Shown: positions 44,419 to 54,229 of the stretch, one piece after another
Layout of the letters: the number at the start of each line of letters is the position of its first letter
Numbering within the stretch: position 1 is the first letter of the stretch
Origin: Burkholderiales bacterium JOSHI_001
GTDB lineage: Bacteria; Pseudomonadota; Gammaproteobacteria; Burkholderiales; Burkholderiaceae_C
Length of the DNA stretch: 64,000 nt
Direction: 5' to 3'
Assembly: GCA_000244995.1 (NCBI GenBank)
Contig: CM001438.1
Span: 548,821-612,820, forward strand
Position numbers and translations under genes: made by a program
Notes under the pieces: generated by a model
Databases searched by the model: none
What the model was told of the DNA's origin: nothing
Seen by the model: only the letters and a program-made list of their open reading frames with translations

Positions 44419-45366
44419 TTAGTGCCGGGCTGTGCGGCGGGATGGCCGCGCAGGCAGCGCAGGTGGCGCGCCCCAGCGCAGCAGGCCGTCGGCCAGGACA
44501 TCGAACACCGTGCGCAGGCGCCGGTTGGCGCGCAGTTCCTGGCGCGCGGTCAGCCACACGGGCAACTGCGGCAGGCGCTCGTCGGTGAGCACCTGCACCA
44601 ACTGCGCTTGGCGCCGCGCCAGCGGCACCAGGGCCACGCCCACGCCCAGGCCGGCGCACAGCGCGCCGAACAGCGCCGGCTGGTGGTCGCAGCGGAAGCT
44701 GAAGAAGTCGCGGTCCACGTTCATGCCGGCGGCACGGAAGCCGTCGATGAGCTGGCTGCTCTGGTCGAAACCCAGCCAGCGCAAGCGTTGCAGCGTGGCG
44801 CGGGTGGGCGGTCCGCCGGCTGCGGCCAACGCGTCGCGGTGCACGAAGAAGCCCAGCGGCCAGTCGGCCAGGTGGCGGGTGAGCACGCCGCCTTGCGTGG
44901 GCCGCAGCATGCGCACCGCGATGTCGGCCTCGCGCTGCAGCAGGTTGTCCACCCGGTCGCTGGCCACCAGTTCAACCTGGATTTCGGGGTGTGCCCCGGC
45001 CAGTTGCTGCAGCAACGGCGGCAGGACATGGGTGGACACCACCTCGCTGGCGGTGATGCGCACGCTGCCGCGCAAGCCCCGCGCCGCGCCCTCGGCCGCC
45101 TGCGCCATGGCCTGGGCGGCGGCCAGCATGCGCGCCGCCGGCTCGGCCAGGGCCTGGCCCAGCGCGGTGGGCACCAGGCGGCGGGCGGCGCGCTCGAACA
45201 GCGGCGCGCCGGCCTGGGCTTCCAGCGCCGCGATCTGGCGGCTGAGCGTGGGTTGGCTGGAGTCCAGCCGCTCGGCCGCACGCGTGAGCGAGCCCTGCTC
45301 CAGCACGGCGACAAAGGCGCGCAGCAGGTTCCAGTCGATGCGGCTGGGGTCGAAGGGCAGGGGCAT
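44419..45366 (-). CDS. LysR-family transcriptional regulator
   Basis: LTTR of 315 aa. N-terminal HTH RAFVAVLEQGSLTRAAERLDSSQPTLSRQIAALE, followed by a substrate-binding domain (ITASEVVSTHVLPPLLQQLAGAHPEIQVELVASDRV). It is divergent from the NAD-dependent epimerase gene across about 110 bases, the classic LTTR layout, so it probably regulates that gene and perhaps the CoA-transferase. The start at MPLPFDPSRIDW is preferred; an ATG 36 bases upstream is in frame. Confidence 0.88.
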   Translation of the reverse strand: MPLPFDPSRIDWNLLRAFVAVLEQGSLTRAAERLDSSQPTLSRQIAALEAQAGAPLFERAARRLVPTALGQALAEPAARMLAAAQAMAQAAEGAARGLRGSVRITASEVVSTHVLPPLLQQLAGAHPEIQVELVASDRVDNLLQREADIAVRMLRPTQGGVLTRHLADWPLGFFVHRDALAAAGGPPTRATLQRLRWLGFDQSSQLIDGFRAAGMNVDRDFFSFRCDHQPALFGALCAGLGVGVALVPLARRQAQLVQVLTDERLPQLPVWLTARQELRANRRLRTVFDVLADGLLRWGAPPALPARPSRRTARH

Positions 45367-45478
45367 GGCGGGTGGCTTTTCATTCAATAGTGAATGGATC
45401 ACATGCTTTCATCCATCTTCCATGGCTGTCAAGCCGCGGCGAGCATGGGGCCTTGCCTTCTCAGCGACACCACTTGCC

Positions 45479-46435
45479 ATGAACACCGAACTGTCAATCT
45501 CCTCCCCGGCAACGCGCCGCGTGCTGGTGCTGGGCGCCCATGGCCGCCTGGGTGCGGCGGTGGTGCGGGCCTTTGCCGCCGCCGGCTGGGGCGTGGTGGC
45601 GCACACCCGCCGTATAGCTCGCCAACCCTGGCCTGAGGGTGTTCAGGGCGTGCAGTGCGACGCGCTGGACACCGCCGCGCTGCAGCGTGCCGGCGCCGGT
45701 TGCAGCGTGGTGGTGAACGGCCTGAGCCCCGACTACACCCAGTGGGACCGCCTGCTGCCGCCCTTGACCGCCGCCACGCTGGCATTGGCCCGGGCCTTGA
45801 ACGCGCGGCTGATGCTGCCGGGCAATGTCTACGTCTACGGCCAGCAGTTGCCCGCGCTGCTGAAGGAAGACACGCCCGTCGCCGGCAACCACCCCAAGGC
45901 GCGGCAGCGCATCGCGATGGAAGCTGCCATGGCCGACGCGGCGGCGCGGGGCGTGCGCAGCGTGGTGATCCGCGCCGGGGACTTTCTGGGCGACCAGGGC
46001 ACCTGGGTCGACCTGGCGATGGCCAAGCGCCTGGCGCGTGGCCGCTGGGTGCACATGGGGCCAGACGATGTGGCGCATGCCTGGGCCTTCCTGCCCGATC
46101 TGGCGCGGGTGTTCGTGGCGGTGGCCGAGCGCGACGCGGCGCTGCCGGCCTTCACCACGCTTCACTATCCCGGCATCAACTGCACCGGGGCGCAGATGCA
46201 AACCGCGGTCGAAGGCGTGGTGGGCCACAAGCTCTTGCGCAGCGGCTTCCCGTGGTGGCTGATGCGCCTGGCCGCACCCTTCGCCGCCATGCCGCGCGCG
46301 CTGCTGGAAATGCGCCACCTGTGGCAACGCCCGCACCGCCTGGACGGCACGCGCCTGGCCGCCTTGATCGGCCCGCTGCCGGCCACACCGCTGGCCGAGG
46401 TGATGCGCCTGAGCCTGGGAGCGGGCGGCGCGTAA
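45479..46435 (+). CDS. NAD(P)-dependent epimerase/dehydratase-like protein
   Basis: Extended-SDR-like protein of 318 aa with the Rossmann motif VLVLGAHGRLGAAVVRAFAAAG, VVVNGLSPDYTQWD and NVYVYGQQLPALLKED, which contains YxxxK-less YVYGQQ; the catalytic Tyr/Lys pair is not evident. It may be an NADP-binding regulator or atypical epimerase. Divergent from LysR and 10 bases before the CoA-transferase gene, so likely a single operon. Confidence 0.75.
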   Translation: MNTELSISSPATRRVLVLGAHGRLGAAVVRAFAAAGWGVVAHTRRIARQPWPEGVQGVQCDALDTAALQRAGAGCSVVVNGLSPDYTQWDRLLPPLTAATLALARALNARLMLPGNVYVYGQQLPALLKEDTPVAGNHPKARQRIAMEAAMADAAARGVRSVVIRAGDFLGDQGTWVDLAMAKRLARGRWVHMGPDDVAHAWAFLPDLARVFVAVAERDAALPAFTTLHYPGINCTGAQMQTAVEGVVGHKLLRSGFPWWLMRLAAPFAAMPRALLEMRHLWQRPHRLDGTRLAALIGPLPATPLAEVMRLSLGAGGA

Positions 46436-46445
46436 AGTGCCGTCC

Positions 46446-47684
46446 ATGCCCGACGCCGCCCTTGCCGCCCCGCGCGAAGCCCTGAGTGCCCCTGCCGCCG
46501 TGCCGCAGCCCCTGGCCGGCCTGCGCGTGGTGGAGTTCAGCCACATGGTGATGGGCCCGGCCTGCGGCATGGTGCTGGCCGACCTGGGGGCCGAGGTCAT
46601 CAAGGTGGAACCACCGGGCGGCGAGAACACGCGCCGCCTGCTGGGCGCGGGCGCCGGCTTCTTCCCCATGTTCAACCGCAACAAGAAGAGCATCCAGATC
46701 GACCTGCACGCGCCGGAAGGCGCCGCCCTGGCGCGCCGCCTGGCCCTGGGCGCCGACGTGGTGGTGGAAAACTTCAAGCCCGGCACCATGGCCAAGTACG
46801 GCCTGGACCATGCCAGCCTGTCGCAGGACAACCCGCGTCTCATCTACGCCGGCCACAAGGGCTTCCTGCCCGGGCCCTATGAAAACCGCACCGCGCTGGA
46901 CGAGGTGGTGCAGATGATGGGTGGCCTGGCCTACATGACCGGCCGCCCCGGCGACCCGCTGCGCGCGGGCACCAGCGTGAACGACATCATGGGCGGCATG
47001 TTCGGCGCCATCGCGGTGCTGGGCGCGCTGCTGCAGCGTGGCATCACCGGCCGCGGCATGGAAGTGCAGAGCGCGCTGTTTGAAAACAACGTCTTCCTGG
47101 TCGGCCAGCACATGCTGCAGTACGCGGTGACCGGCGTGGCCGCCAACCCCATGCCGGCGCGCATCAGCCCCTGGGCCATCTACGACGTGTTCACCGTGAA
47201 AGACGGCGAGCAGATCTTCCTGGCCGCGGTGAGCGACGCGCAGTGGGTCGGCTTTTGCGACGCGCTGGGCCTGGCCGACCTGAAGGCCAACCCCGAATGG
47301 GCCAGCAACAACCAACGTGTGCTGGCCCGCCCCACGTTGATGCCGCTGCTGCGCCAGCGCCTGGCTGGTCGCAGCGCGGCCGAACTGGCCGAGGCCATGG
47401 AGCGCGCCGGCCTGCCCTTTGCGCCCATCCGCAAACCCGAGGACCTGTACGACGACCCCCACCTGGCCGCCACCGGCGGCCTGGCCGAGGTGGAACTGTG
47501 CGACGGCGTGCGCGCCGGCCAGCGCGTGCGCACCACGCTGTTCCCGGTGACGCTGGACGGACAGCGCCTGCCGGTGCGCCTGCACCCGCCGAAAAAGGGT
47601 GAGCACACGCAGGCGCTGCTGCGCGGCCTGGGACTGTCCGACGGCGATATACACGCTCTGGCGGCGCGCGGCGTGGTGGCTTAA
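46446..47684 (+). CDS. CaiB/BaiF family CoA-transferase
   Basis: Family III CoA-transferase of 412 aa with LRVVEFSHMVMGPACGMVLADLGAEVIKVEPPGGE at the N-terminus and a catalytic-Asp-type segment TSVNDIMGGMFGAIAVLGAL. It transfers CoA between carboxylic acids, probably to activate a catabolic substrate. The ATG at MPDAALAAPRE follows an upstream GTG. Its neighbour, an epimerase-like gene, is probably cotranscribed. Confidence 0.9.
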   Translation: MPDAALAAPREALSAPAAVPQPLAGLRVVEFSHMVMGPACGMVLADLGAEVIKVEPPGGENTRRLLGAGAGFFPMFNRNKKSIQIDLHAPEGAALARRLALGADVVVENFKPGTMAKYGLDHASLSQDNPRLIYAGHKGFLPGPYENRTALDEVVQMMGGLAYMTGRPGDPLRAGTSVNDIMGGMFGAIAVLGALLQRGITGRGMEVQSALFENNVFLVGQHMLQYAVTGVAANPMPARISPWAIYDVFTVKDGEQIFLAAVSDAQWVGFCDALGLADLKANPEWASNNQRVLARPTLMPLLRQRLAGRSAAELAEAMERAGLPFAPIRKPEDLYDDPHLAATGGLAEVELCDGVRAGQRVRTTLFPVTLDGQRLPVRLHPPKKGEHTQALLRGLGLSDGDIHALAARGVVA

Positions 47685-47792
47685 GCCGCCGAAACCAGCC
47701 GCCCCTGGTTTCGGGATCCCCAGCGGCGGGAAATGCTCCTGGCGGGGGCGCGTGCGGCAACGTGTCACGGACTTTGGCGCGGGTCCGATTCC

Positions 47793-47798
47793 TATACT
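47793..47798 (+). promoter_or_regulatory. possible -10 element before the subtilase gene
   Basis: TATACT lies 88 bases before the subtilase start, but the matching -35 hexamer is poor at the standard spacing. Confidence 0.3.
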
Positions 47799-47885
47799 GG
47801 TTTGGCCCATATCGCACGGACCTGCGCCTCAACATCTTCGTTGGCTGCCCCTCCGTGTACATCCATCACCGAGGGAGTTCATAAC

Positions 47886-50201
47886 ATGCAAGTTTCACGT
47901 TGCAGGCCGTTGGCCGCCGTACTGGCCCTGTTGGGCCTTCTGAGCCTGGACCCGCTGTCCGCGGCCGAGGCCACCGCCACCGCCGCCGCGACGACAGCTG
48001 CACGCCCCGCAGCGGCCGGCGAGCTGCTGGTGAAGTTCAAGGCCCAGGCCTCCACGACCGCCCGCGCCCAGAAGCATGCCCGCGAAGGCAGCCGCCGCCT
48101 GCGCGAGTTCCGTCAAAGCGGCGTTGAACATGTGGCGCTGGCGGCGGGCCAGACCGTGGACGCCGCGCTGGCGCGTTACCGCGCCGACCCGAACGTGGAA
48201 TACGCCGAACCCAACTACAAGGTGCACGCCACGCTGTTGCCCAACGAGCCAGGCTTCGTTCAGCAATGGGCGCTGAACAACACCGGCCAGATCGGCGGTC
48301 TTGCAGGCGCCGACATCAAGGCCCCGGCGGCCTGGGACCGCAGCACCGGCAGCGCCAACGTGGTGGTGGTGGTGCTGGACAGCGGCATCGACTACAACCA
48401 CCCCGACCTGGTGGGCAACGTCTGGACCAACGCGGTTGAAGTGGCCGGCAACAACCTGGACGACGATTCCAACGGCTATGTGGACGACATCCACGGCTAC
48501 AACCCGGTGGACGGCAACGGCGACCCGGTGGACGTGTACGGGCACGGCACCCACATGGCCGGCATCATCGGCGCCACCGGCAACAACGCCCTGGGCGTGG
48601 TCGGGGTGAACTGGAATGTGCGCATTGCCTCCTGCAAGGCGCTGGACGATTTCGGCGACGGCACCGTGGCCAACATACTGTCCTGCCTGGACTACGCGCG
48701 CAGCCTGAAGACGGCCGGCTACAACGTGGTGGCCACCAGCAACAGCTACGGCGCCGTGGGCGGCTTCTCGCAGGCCATGCGCGACACCATCGCGGCGCAG
48801 CGCGACATCCTGTTCGTCACCGGCTCGGGCAACACCGGCCTGGACAACGACAGCACCGACTTCTACCCCGCCAACTACGACCTGCCCAACATCATTTCGG
48901 TGGCGGCCACCGACGCGTCCGACCTGGCGGCCAGCTTCACCCACGTGGGACGCCGCACCGTGCACCTGGGCGCGCCGGGCGCGAACATCCTCAGCACCCT
49001 GCCGGGCAGCAGCTACAGCACGGCCAGTGGCACGTCGATGTCGGCGGCCTACGTCACCGGCGTGGCCGCGCTGCTGAAAGCGCAGGACGGCACGCGCGAC
49101 TGGCGCGCCATCAAGAACCTGATCCTGTCGGGCGCGGCGGCCAACACCTCGCTCACCGGCAAGACCATCACCGGCCGCCGCCTGGACGCTGCCGGCGCCA
49201 CCGCCTGTGTCAACCGCCCCTTGTTGTCGGCGCTGAAGGTGCCGGCCGCCTTCACCGCCGGCGTGCCCACGGTGCTGTCGGCGCTGAGCATCAACTGCGC
49301 GGCTGCGTCCGGCCCGGTGACCGCCACCGCGTCCAACGGCGCGGTGGTGACCCTGCGCGACGACGGCGTGGCGCCCGACCAGGCCGCCGGCGACGGCATC
49401 TTCACCGCCAACTGGACGCCGACGGCCGGCGTGAGTTATGTGGACTTCAGCTCGCCCGCCGGCACCGAGCGCGTGGGCGCGCCCGACCTCACCGTGCCGC
49501 TGCTGACCGTGCCCGCCAGCGTGGCCGCCGGCGGCAGCTTCACCGCCAGCATCACCGCGGCCAACACCGGCTCGCGGCCGGCCGCTGCGACCACGGTGTC
49601 GCTGTACCGCTCGGTGGATGGCGTCATCACCACCACCGACACGCTGCTGGGCAGCGTGGCTGTGCCGGCGCTGGCCGCGGGTGCGCAGCAGGTGCTGTCG
49701 CTGCCGGTGACCCTGCCTGCCACCACCGTTGCGGGCAACTACTTCGTCGGCGCCATCATCGACCCCGCCAACACGGTGGCCGAGGCCAGCGAAGCCAACA
49801 ACCTGAGTGCGGCGCGTGTGCTCTCGGTCACCGTTGCGGCGAAGCCGGCCGACCTGACGGTGACGGCGCTGTCCGCGCCGTCCACCATCACCCGCGGTCG
49901 CAGCATCACGGTCAGCGGCACGGTGCGCAATGCCGGTCTGGGCGCGGCGGCGGCTTCGACCTTGGGCATCTACCTGTCCACGGACGCGGTGATCACGGGC
50001 ACCGACACCTTGTTGGCCACGGTGGCCGTCCCGGCGCTGGCCGCGGGCGCTTCGTCCGCCTTCTCGGGCACCTTGATCGTGCCCACCACGGTGGCCGCCG
50101 GTCGTTACCGCGTTGGCGCCATCGCCGACAGCGCCAACGTGGTGCTGGAGTCGAACGAGACCAACAACACCCGGGCCACCGCCACCGTCACGGTGCGCTG
50201 A
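47886..50201 (+). CDS. subtilisin-like serine protease with two CARDB domains
   Basis: Secreted S8-family peptidase of 771 aa: signal peptide (LAAVLALLGLLSLDPLSAAEA), an N-terminal inhibitor-like propeptide (ELLVKFKAQAS, VDAALARYRADPNVEYAEPNY), and the catalytic triad Asp165 (VVVVLDSGIDYNHPDL), His220 (YGHGTHMAGI) and Ser384 (SGTSMSAAYVTGVAAL). The C-terminal ~250 residues hold two CARDB-type domains starting at APDLTVPLLTV and KPADLTVTALS, which bind extracellular ligands or anchor the enzyme. Exported protease; a Rho-independent terminator follows. Confidence 0.93.
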   Translation: MQVSRCRPLAAVLALLGLLSLDPLSAAEATATAAATTAARPAAAGELLVKFKAQASTTARAQKHAREGSRRLREFRQSGVEHVALAAGQTVDAALARYRADPNVEYAEPNYKVHATLLPNEPGFVQQWALNNTGQIGGLAGADIKAPAAWDRSTGSANVVVVVLDSGIDYNHPDLVGNVWTNAVEVAGNNLDDDSNGYVDDIHGYNPVDGNGDPVDVYGHGTHMAGIIGATGNNALGVVGVNWNVRIASCKALDDFGDGTVANILSCLDYARSLKTAGYNVVATSNSYGAVGGFSQAMRDTIAAQRDILFVTGSGNTGLDNDSTDFYPANYDLPNIISVAATDASDLAASFTHVGRRTVHLGAPGANILSTLPGSSYSTASGTSMSAAYVTGVAALLKAQDGTRDWRAIKNLILSGAAANTSLTGKTITGRRLDAAGATACVNRPLLSALKVPAAFTAGVPTVLSALSINCAAASGPVTATASNGAVVTLRDDGVAPDQAAGDGIFTANWTPTAGVSYVDFSSPAGTERVGAPDLTVPLLTVPASVAAGGSFTASITAANTGSRPAAATTVSLYRSVDGVITTTDTLLGSVAVPALAAGAQQVLSLPVTLPATTVAGNYFVGAIIDPANTVAEASEANNLSAARVLSVTVAAKPADLTVTALSAPSTITRGRSITVSGTVRNAGLGAAAASTLGIYLSTDAVITGTDTLLATVAVPALAAGASSAFSGTLIVPTTVAAGRYRVGAIADSANVVLESNETNNTRATATVTVR

Positions 50202-50220
50202 ACCCCCGCACTGGAAGTCC

Positions 50221-50253
50221 AAGGGCGGCACCCGAGCGGGCGCCGCCCTTTTT
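50221..50253 (+). terminator. terminator after the subtilase gene
   Basis: Stem AAGGGCGGC/GCCGCCCTT with a 12-base loop and a following T-run (50249-50253), 19 bases after the stop. The convergent acyl-CoA dehydrogenase gene ends at the T-run. Confidence 0.75.
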
Positions 50254-51521
50254 CATGTCCGCGGGGCTTGCCAGCGCCGCAGGTGCTGGGCGTTGGCACT
50301 GCCGCGGGCCTTGGCGCGCTTCAGCTCTTCGCGTGCCACGGTGCGCAGGTGCACTTCATCGGGCCCATCCAGCACGCGCAGGGCGCGGCCCCAGGCCCAC
50401 AGGCGCGCCAGGGGCGTGTCCGGGCCCAGGCCCATGGCGCCGAAGACCTGCATCGCGCGGTCCAGCACCCGGGTTTGCAGGCGCGCGGTCACCAGCTTGA
50501 TGGCGCTGGCATCCACCCGCGCCGCGGCATGGCCTTCGCGGTCCATGCGCCAGGCGGCGTGCAGCACCAGCAGGCGCGCCTGGTCGATTTCCAGCCGCGA
50601 CTCGGCGATCCAGTCCTGCACGTTGGCGTAGTCGGCCACGCGCTGGCCGAAGCTCTTCCTCTGCAGCGCGCGTTCGCACATCAGTTCCAGCGCCAGTTCG
50701 CACTGGCCGATGCTGCGCATTGCGTGGTGCACCCGCCCGGGCCCCAGCCGGGCCTGGGCCATGGCGAAGCCGCTGCCGGGCTCACCCAGCAACTGGTCGG
50801 CGGGGATGTGCACGTCGCGAAAGACGATTTCGCAGTGCCCGTCCAGCGCCTGGTGGTCCATCACCGGGATGTTGCGCTCGATGACGACGCCGGGCGCGTC
50901 CAGCGGCACCAGCGCCATGCTGTGGGCGGCGTGGCTGCTCTGGGCTTCGTCGGCGCTGCGGCCCATCACCAGCACCAGCCTGCACAAGGGGTGGGCCGCG
51001 CCGGTGATGAACCACTTGCGGCCGTTGACCACCCAGCCGTCGCCGCGGCGCGTGATGCGGGTTTCAAGCTGCGTGGGGTCGGACGAAGCCACGTCGGGTT
51101 CGCTCATCGCGAAGGCGCTGCGGATCTCGCCGCGCAGCAAGGGGTTCAGCCACTGCTCGCGCTGCGCAGGCGACGCGAACAACTGCAGCAGTTCCATGTT
51201 GCCGCTGTCCGGTGCGCTGCAGTTGAAGACTTCGGCCGACCAGGGTACCCGGCCCATGCATTCGGCCAACGGCGCGTAGTCGGTGTGGGCCAGGCCCGTG
51301 CCGGGCTGGTCCGGCCGCAGGCTGGGCAGGAACAGGTTCCACAGGCCCAGCGCTTTGGCCTGTTCCTTCAAAGGCTGCAGCACGTCCAAGGGGAATTCAC
51401 CGGCGTCGGCCCAACGCTGCCAGTCGGGCAGCGAGGGCATCACCAGGTCGGCCATGAAGCGCTGCAACTGCGCCAGCAGCGCCTGGGACCGGGACGAGGG
51501 CAGGAAGTCCATGGGCGGCAT
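50253..51521 (-). CDS. acyl-CoA dehydrogenase (ACAD11-like subgroup)
   Basis: Acyl-CoA dehydrogenase of 422 aa. Visible segments are FAMSEPDVASSDPTQLETRI (middle domain), GRKWFITGAAHP, and the C-terminal AMQVFGAMGLGPDTPLARLWAWGRALRVLDGPDEVHL, whose DGPDEVH matches the ACAD10/11-type subgroup, with Asp in the place of the usual catalytic Glu. Substrates may be branched or hydroxylated acyl-CoAs. Convergent with the subtilase gene. The ATG of MPPMDF is chosen; a second ATG 9 bases downstream is possible. Confidence 0.85.
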   Translation of the reverse strand: MPPMDFLPSSRSQALLAQLQRFMADLVMPSLPDWQRWADAGEFPLDVLQPLKEQAKALGLWNLFLPSLRPDQPGTGLAHTDYAPLAECMGRVPWSAEVFNCSAPDSGNMELLQLFASPAQREQWLNPLLRGEIRSAFAMSEPDVASSDPTQLETRITRRGDGWVVNGRKWFITGAAHPLCRLVLVMGRSADEAQSSHAAHSMALVPLDAPGVVIERNIPVMDHQALDGHCEIVFRDVHIPADQLLGEPGSGFAMAQARLGPGRVHHAMRSIGQCELALELMCERALQRKSFGQRVADYANVQDWIAESRLEIDQARLLVLHAAWRMDREGHAAARVDASAIKLVTARLQTRVLDRAMQVFGAMGLGPDTPLARLWAWGRALRVLDGPDEVHLRTVAREELKRAKARGSANAQHLRRWQAPRT

Positions 51522-51687
51522 CTTCGGGGCTGGCCCGGGGCATGCCTGTCGCTTGCGGGACCCGCCAGCCTGGCCTGGGCTTGACGCCGCGCAAGCTTGC
51601 ATCGGCTTGCATTTGTGGCGCGGCACGGCGACTTGCGGCAACACCCCAGCAACGGGGCGCGGCGGGCCGGCCCCTATCATCGCCGCC

Positions 51688-52497
51688 ATGGCGGCATCCT
51701 CGGCAAGCTGGCGCGGCGCGGCGCATGAACTCATGCGCTGGGCGCTGCGCTGGGCGGCGGGCTGGTGGCGCGTCATCCACCTGGGGGCCCAGATCCTGGC
51801 GCTGGCGCTGTCGCCGTCCAGCTATGCACGCGCGCTGCGCCCGGGCCTGCTGCGCCACATCTACCAGGACACGGCGGCCAACCTGGCCTGGTTCACGCTG
51901 CTGTCGGCGTTGATCTCGCTGGTGCTGATCCGCATCGTGGTGGTCACGGCCCTGAGCTACGGCCTGACCCAGTACGCGCTGGAAATGGTGGTGCGGGTGC
52001 TGGTGCTGGAGCTGATTCCCATCACCGCGGCGCTGTTCGCTGCGCTGCGCGCCACCATCGCCAACGGGGCCGAGGTGGCGGCGCTGCGCGCCCAGGGCGA
52101 GTTCGAGCGCCAGCAGGCGGCCGGCACCGACCCGCTGCGCACCGAGGTGCTGCCCCGCGTGCTGGCCGGCCTGGTGGCGGTGAACGCGCTGGCCCTGGTG
52201 GCCGGCGTGGTGACCCTGGTGCTGGCCTACCTGCTGGTGTACGGCTTCACACCCTGGGGCTTTGCCGGCTACACCCACACCGTGGGCCGCATCTTCACGC
52301 CGGCGGTGTCGCTGATCTTCATGCTGAAGACCTTCTTCCTCAGCCTGGCGGTGTCGTTGATCCCGGTGGCGTCGGTGCTGTACGACACCGCCCGGCGCCG
52401 CACCAGCCGAACCAGTGCCGAACTGCAGGCGCTGGTGCGCATGTCGCTGGCGGTGCTGGCGATCGAGGCCGCGTCCTTGGTGGGCAACTACTATTGA
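51688..52497 (+). CDS. MlaE-like ABC transporter permease
   Basis: Inner-membrane permease of 269 aa of the MlaE/MCE class with about five or six transmembrane segments (LAWFTLLSALISLVLIRIVVVTAL; LAGLVAVNALALVAGVVTLVLAYLLVYGF; AVSLIFMLKTFFLSLAVSLIPVA). Such permeases move phospholipids or other hydrophobic compounds between membranes with an MlaD partner and an ATPase. It heads an operon with an MlaD-like protein, a lipoprotein and a radical SAM protein; the usual ATP-binding subunit is not adjacent. Confidence 0.82.
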   Translation: MAASSASWRGAAHELMRWALRWAAGWWRVIHLGAQILALALSPSSYARALRPGLLRHIYQDTAANLAWFTLLSALISLVLIRIVVVTALSYGLTQYALEMVVRVLVLELIPITAALFAALRATIANGAEVAALRAQGEFERQQAAGTDPLRTEVLPRVLAGLVAVNALALVAGVVTLVLAYLLVYGFTPWGFAGYTHTVGRIFTPAVSLIFMLKTFFLSLAVSLIPVASVLYDTARRRTSRTSAELQALVRMSLAVLAIEAASLVGNYY

Positions 52498-52502
52498 GCA
52501 CG

Positions 52503-53561
52503 ATGGACCCCCGCGCCGAAGCTTCCCCTCCCGTGCCGCCCACCGCCGCCCTGCCGCCGGTGCCGCACCTGCAGGCCAAGGCCACGCTGCTGCTGCTGGC
52601 CGTGGGCGCGCTGGTGGTGGCCGCGGTGCTGTACCTGATGTACGCCCGCGGCACCTTCGAAGCCACCCAGCGCCTGGTGCTGGTGGCCGAGGATTCCGAA
52701 GGCGTGAGCGTGGGCATGGACCTCACCTTCTCGGGCTTTCCCATCGGCCGGGTGCGCAGTATCGAACTGGGCGAAGAGGGCAACGCGCGCATCCTGGTGG
52801 ATGTGCCGAAGAAGGACGCGCACTGGCTGCGTGAATCCAGCGTGTTCACGCTGGTCAAGGGCCTGGTGGGCGGCACCGGCATCCGCGCCTACAGCGGCGT
52901 GCGCAGCGACCCGCCCTTGAAGGACGGCGCGGTGCGCAAGGTGCTGGCGGGCGACGCCACGGCCGAGATCCCCAAGCTGGTGGCGGCCGCGCGCGATTTG
53001 ATCCAGAACCTCACCGCCCTGACCGGCAACGACAGCGCCCTGGCAGGCACCTTGGGCAATGCCCAGGCCTTGACCGGACAAATCAGCGGCCAGATGAAGG
53101 GCCCGCAGGGCGCCCTGGGCCTGCTGCTGGGCAACGAGCAGGACGCCAAGAAGGTGGTGCAGACCCTGGAGCGCACCAACGCGCTGCTGCTGCGCCTGGA
53201 CGCCATGGCCGGCCGCGCGGACGCACAGCTGTTCGGCCCGCAGGGCATCACCCCGCGCCTGAACGAACAGGTGCTGGGCCCCAAGGGCCTGGTCACCGAC
53301 AGCAAGGCCACGGTGCAGCAGCTCACCGGCCTGCTGGGCGATGCACGCGCCGCGCTGACCGACGCCCGCGGCACGCTGCAGAAGCTGGACGCTGTGCTGG
53401 TGGAAGCGCAAGGCGTGGCCGCCAACACCCGCAGCGCCACCACCGACCTGGGCGCGCTGCGTGGCGAGGTGGAGGCCAGCCTGCGCAAGGTGGAGCACCT
53501 GGTGAACGAGATCAACCGCAAGTGGCCCTTCGCCCGCGACACGGAGTTGAAGCTGCCATGA
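52503..53561 (+). CDS. MlaD-family (MCE) protein
   Basis: MCE-domain protein of 352 aa. An N-terminal transmembrane helix (LLLLAVGALVVAAVLYLMYARG) is followed by the MCE domain (DSEGVSVGMDLTFSGFPIGRVRSIEL) and a long helical C-terminal part (residues ~150-350: QISGQMKGPQGALGLLLGNEQDAKKVVQTL, LTDARGTLQKLDAVLVEAQGVAANTRSATTDL). It is the periplasmic lipid-handling partner of the MlaE-like permease. It overlaps the next gene by ATGA and follows the permease by 5 bases. Confidence 0.85.
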   Translation: MDPRAEASPPVPPTAALPPVPHLQAKATLLLLAVGALVVAAVLYLMYARGTFEATQRLVLVAEDSEGVSVGMDLTFSGFPIGRVRSIELGEEGNARILVDVPKKDAHWLRESSVFTLVKGLVGGTGIRAYSGVRSDPPLKDGAVRKVLAGDATAEIPKLVAAARDLIQNLTALTGNDSALAGTLGNAQALTGQISGQMKGPQGALGLLLGNEQDAKKVVQTLERTNALLLRLDAMAGRADAQLFGPQGITPRLNEQVLGPKGLVTDSKATVQQLTGLLGDARAALTDARGTLQKLDAVLVEAQGVAANTRSATTDLGALRGEVEASLRKVEHLVNEINRKWPFARDTELKLP

Positions 53562-54229
53562 CCCGACTGCTGCCCCTGCTGGTGGCCGGTCTGCTGGCGG
53601 CCTGCGGCAGCAGCGCGCCGCCGCCCGACTGGCAGATGAACGCCCGCGGCGCGATGGACCGGGCGCTGTCCGCCTACCTGGATGGCAACACTCGCGTGGC
53701 CACGGTGGAACTGGACCGCGCGCGCAGCGAGGTCTCGCGCACCGGCCGCGCCGACATGCTGGCCCGCACCGAGCTGATGCAGTGCGCCGCCCAGGTGGCC
53801 AGCCTGGTCACCGGGCCCTGCGAACGTTTCGAGGCCCTGCGCAGCCAGGCCGCGCCGGCCGAAGCCGCCTACGCGGGCTATCTGCAAGGCCAGGTGAACC
53901 TGGCCCAAGCGGCGCTGCTGCCCGAGGCCCACCGTTCGGTGGCGCAGGCGCTCGCCACGCCGGGCGCAGCCGATCTGGCGCCCCAGGTGCAGGCTCTGGC
54001 CGACCCGCTGGCGCGCCTGGTGGCCGCGGGCGCGGCGTTCCAGGCCGGCCGCGCCAGCCCGGCGTTGCTGGCGTTGGCGGTGGACACCGCCAGCGCCCAG
54101 GGCTGGCGGCGTGCGCTGCTGGCGTGGCTGGACCTGTCGGCGCAAGCCGCCGACAAGGCGGGCGACACGGCCACCGCCGCGCTGGCGCGCCAACGCATCG
54201 CCCTGGTCACGCGGGAAGGCCGGCCCTGA
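53558..54229 (+). CDS. lipoprotein of the MCE operon
   Basis: Lipoprotein of 223 aa with lipobox LLAAC (MTRLLPLLVAGLLAAC) and a predominantly alpha-helical mature part (ALSAYLDGNTRVATVELDRARSEV, LAQAALLPEAHRSVAQAL), reminiscent of TPR-like helical arrays. It probably sits in the periplasm as an accessory of the MCE transporter. The start overlaps the MlaD gene by 4 bases and the stop overlaps the radical SAM start by 1 (TGATG). Confidence 0.78.
   Translation: MTRLLPLLVAGLLAACGSSAPPPDWQMNARGAMDRALSAYLDGNTRVATVELDRARSEVSRTGRADMLARTELMQCAAQVASLVTGPCERFEALRSQAAPAEAAYAGYLQGQVNLAQAALLPEAHRSVAQALATPGAADLAPQVQALADPLARLVAAGAAFQAGRASPALLALAVDTASAQGWRRALLAWLDLSAQAADKAGDTATAALARQRIALVTREGRP

Noticed and set aside
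47895-50231. 778-aa minus-strand frame over the subtilase
   Set aside because: Antisense shadow; the plus-strand frame has the complete catalytic triad and CARDB repeats.
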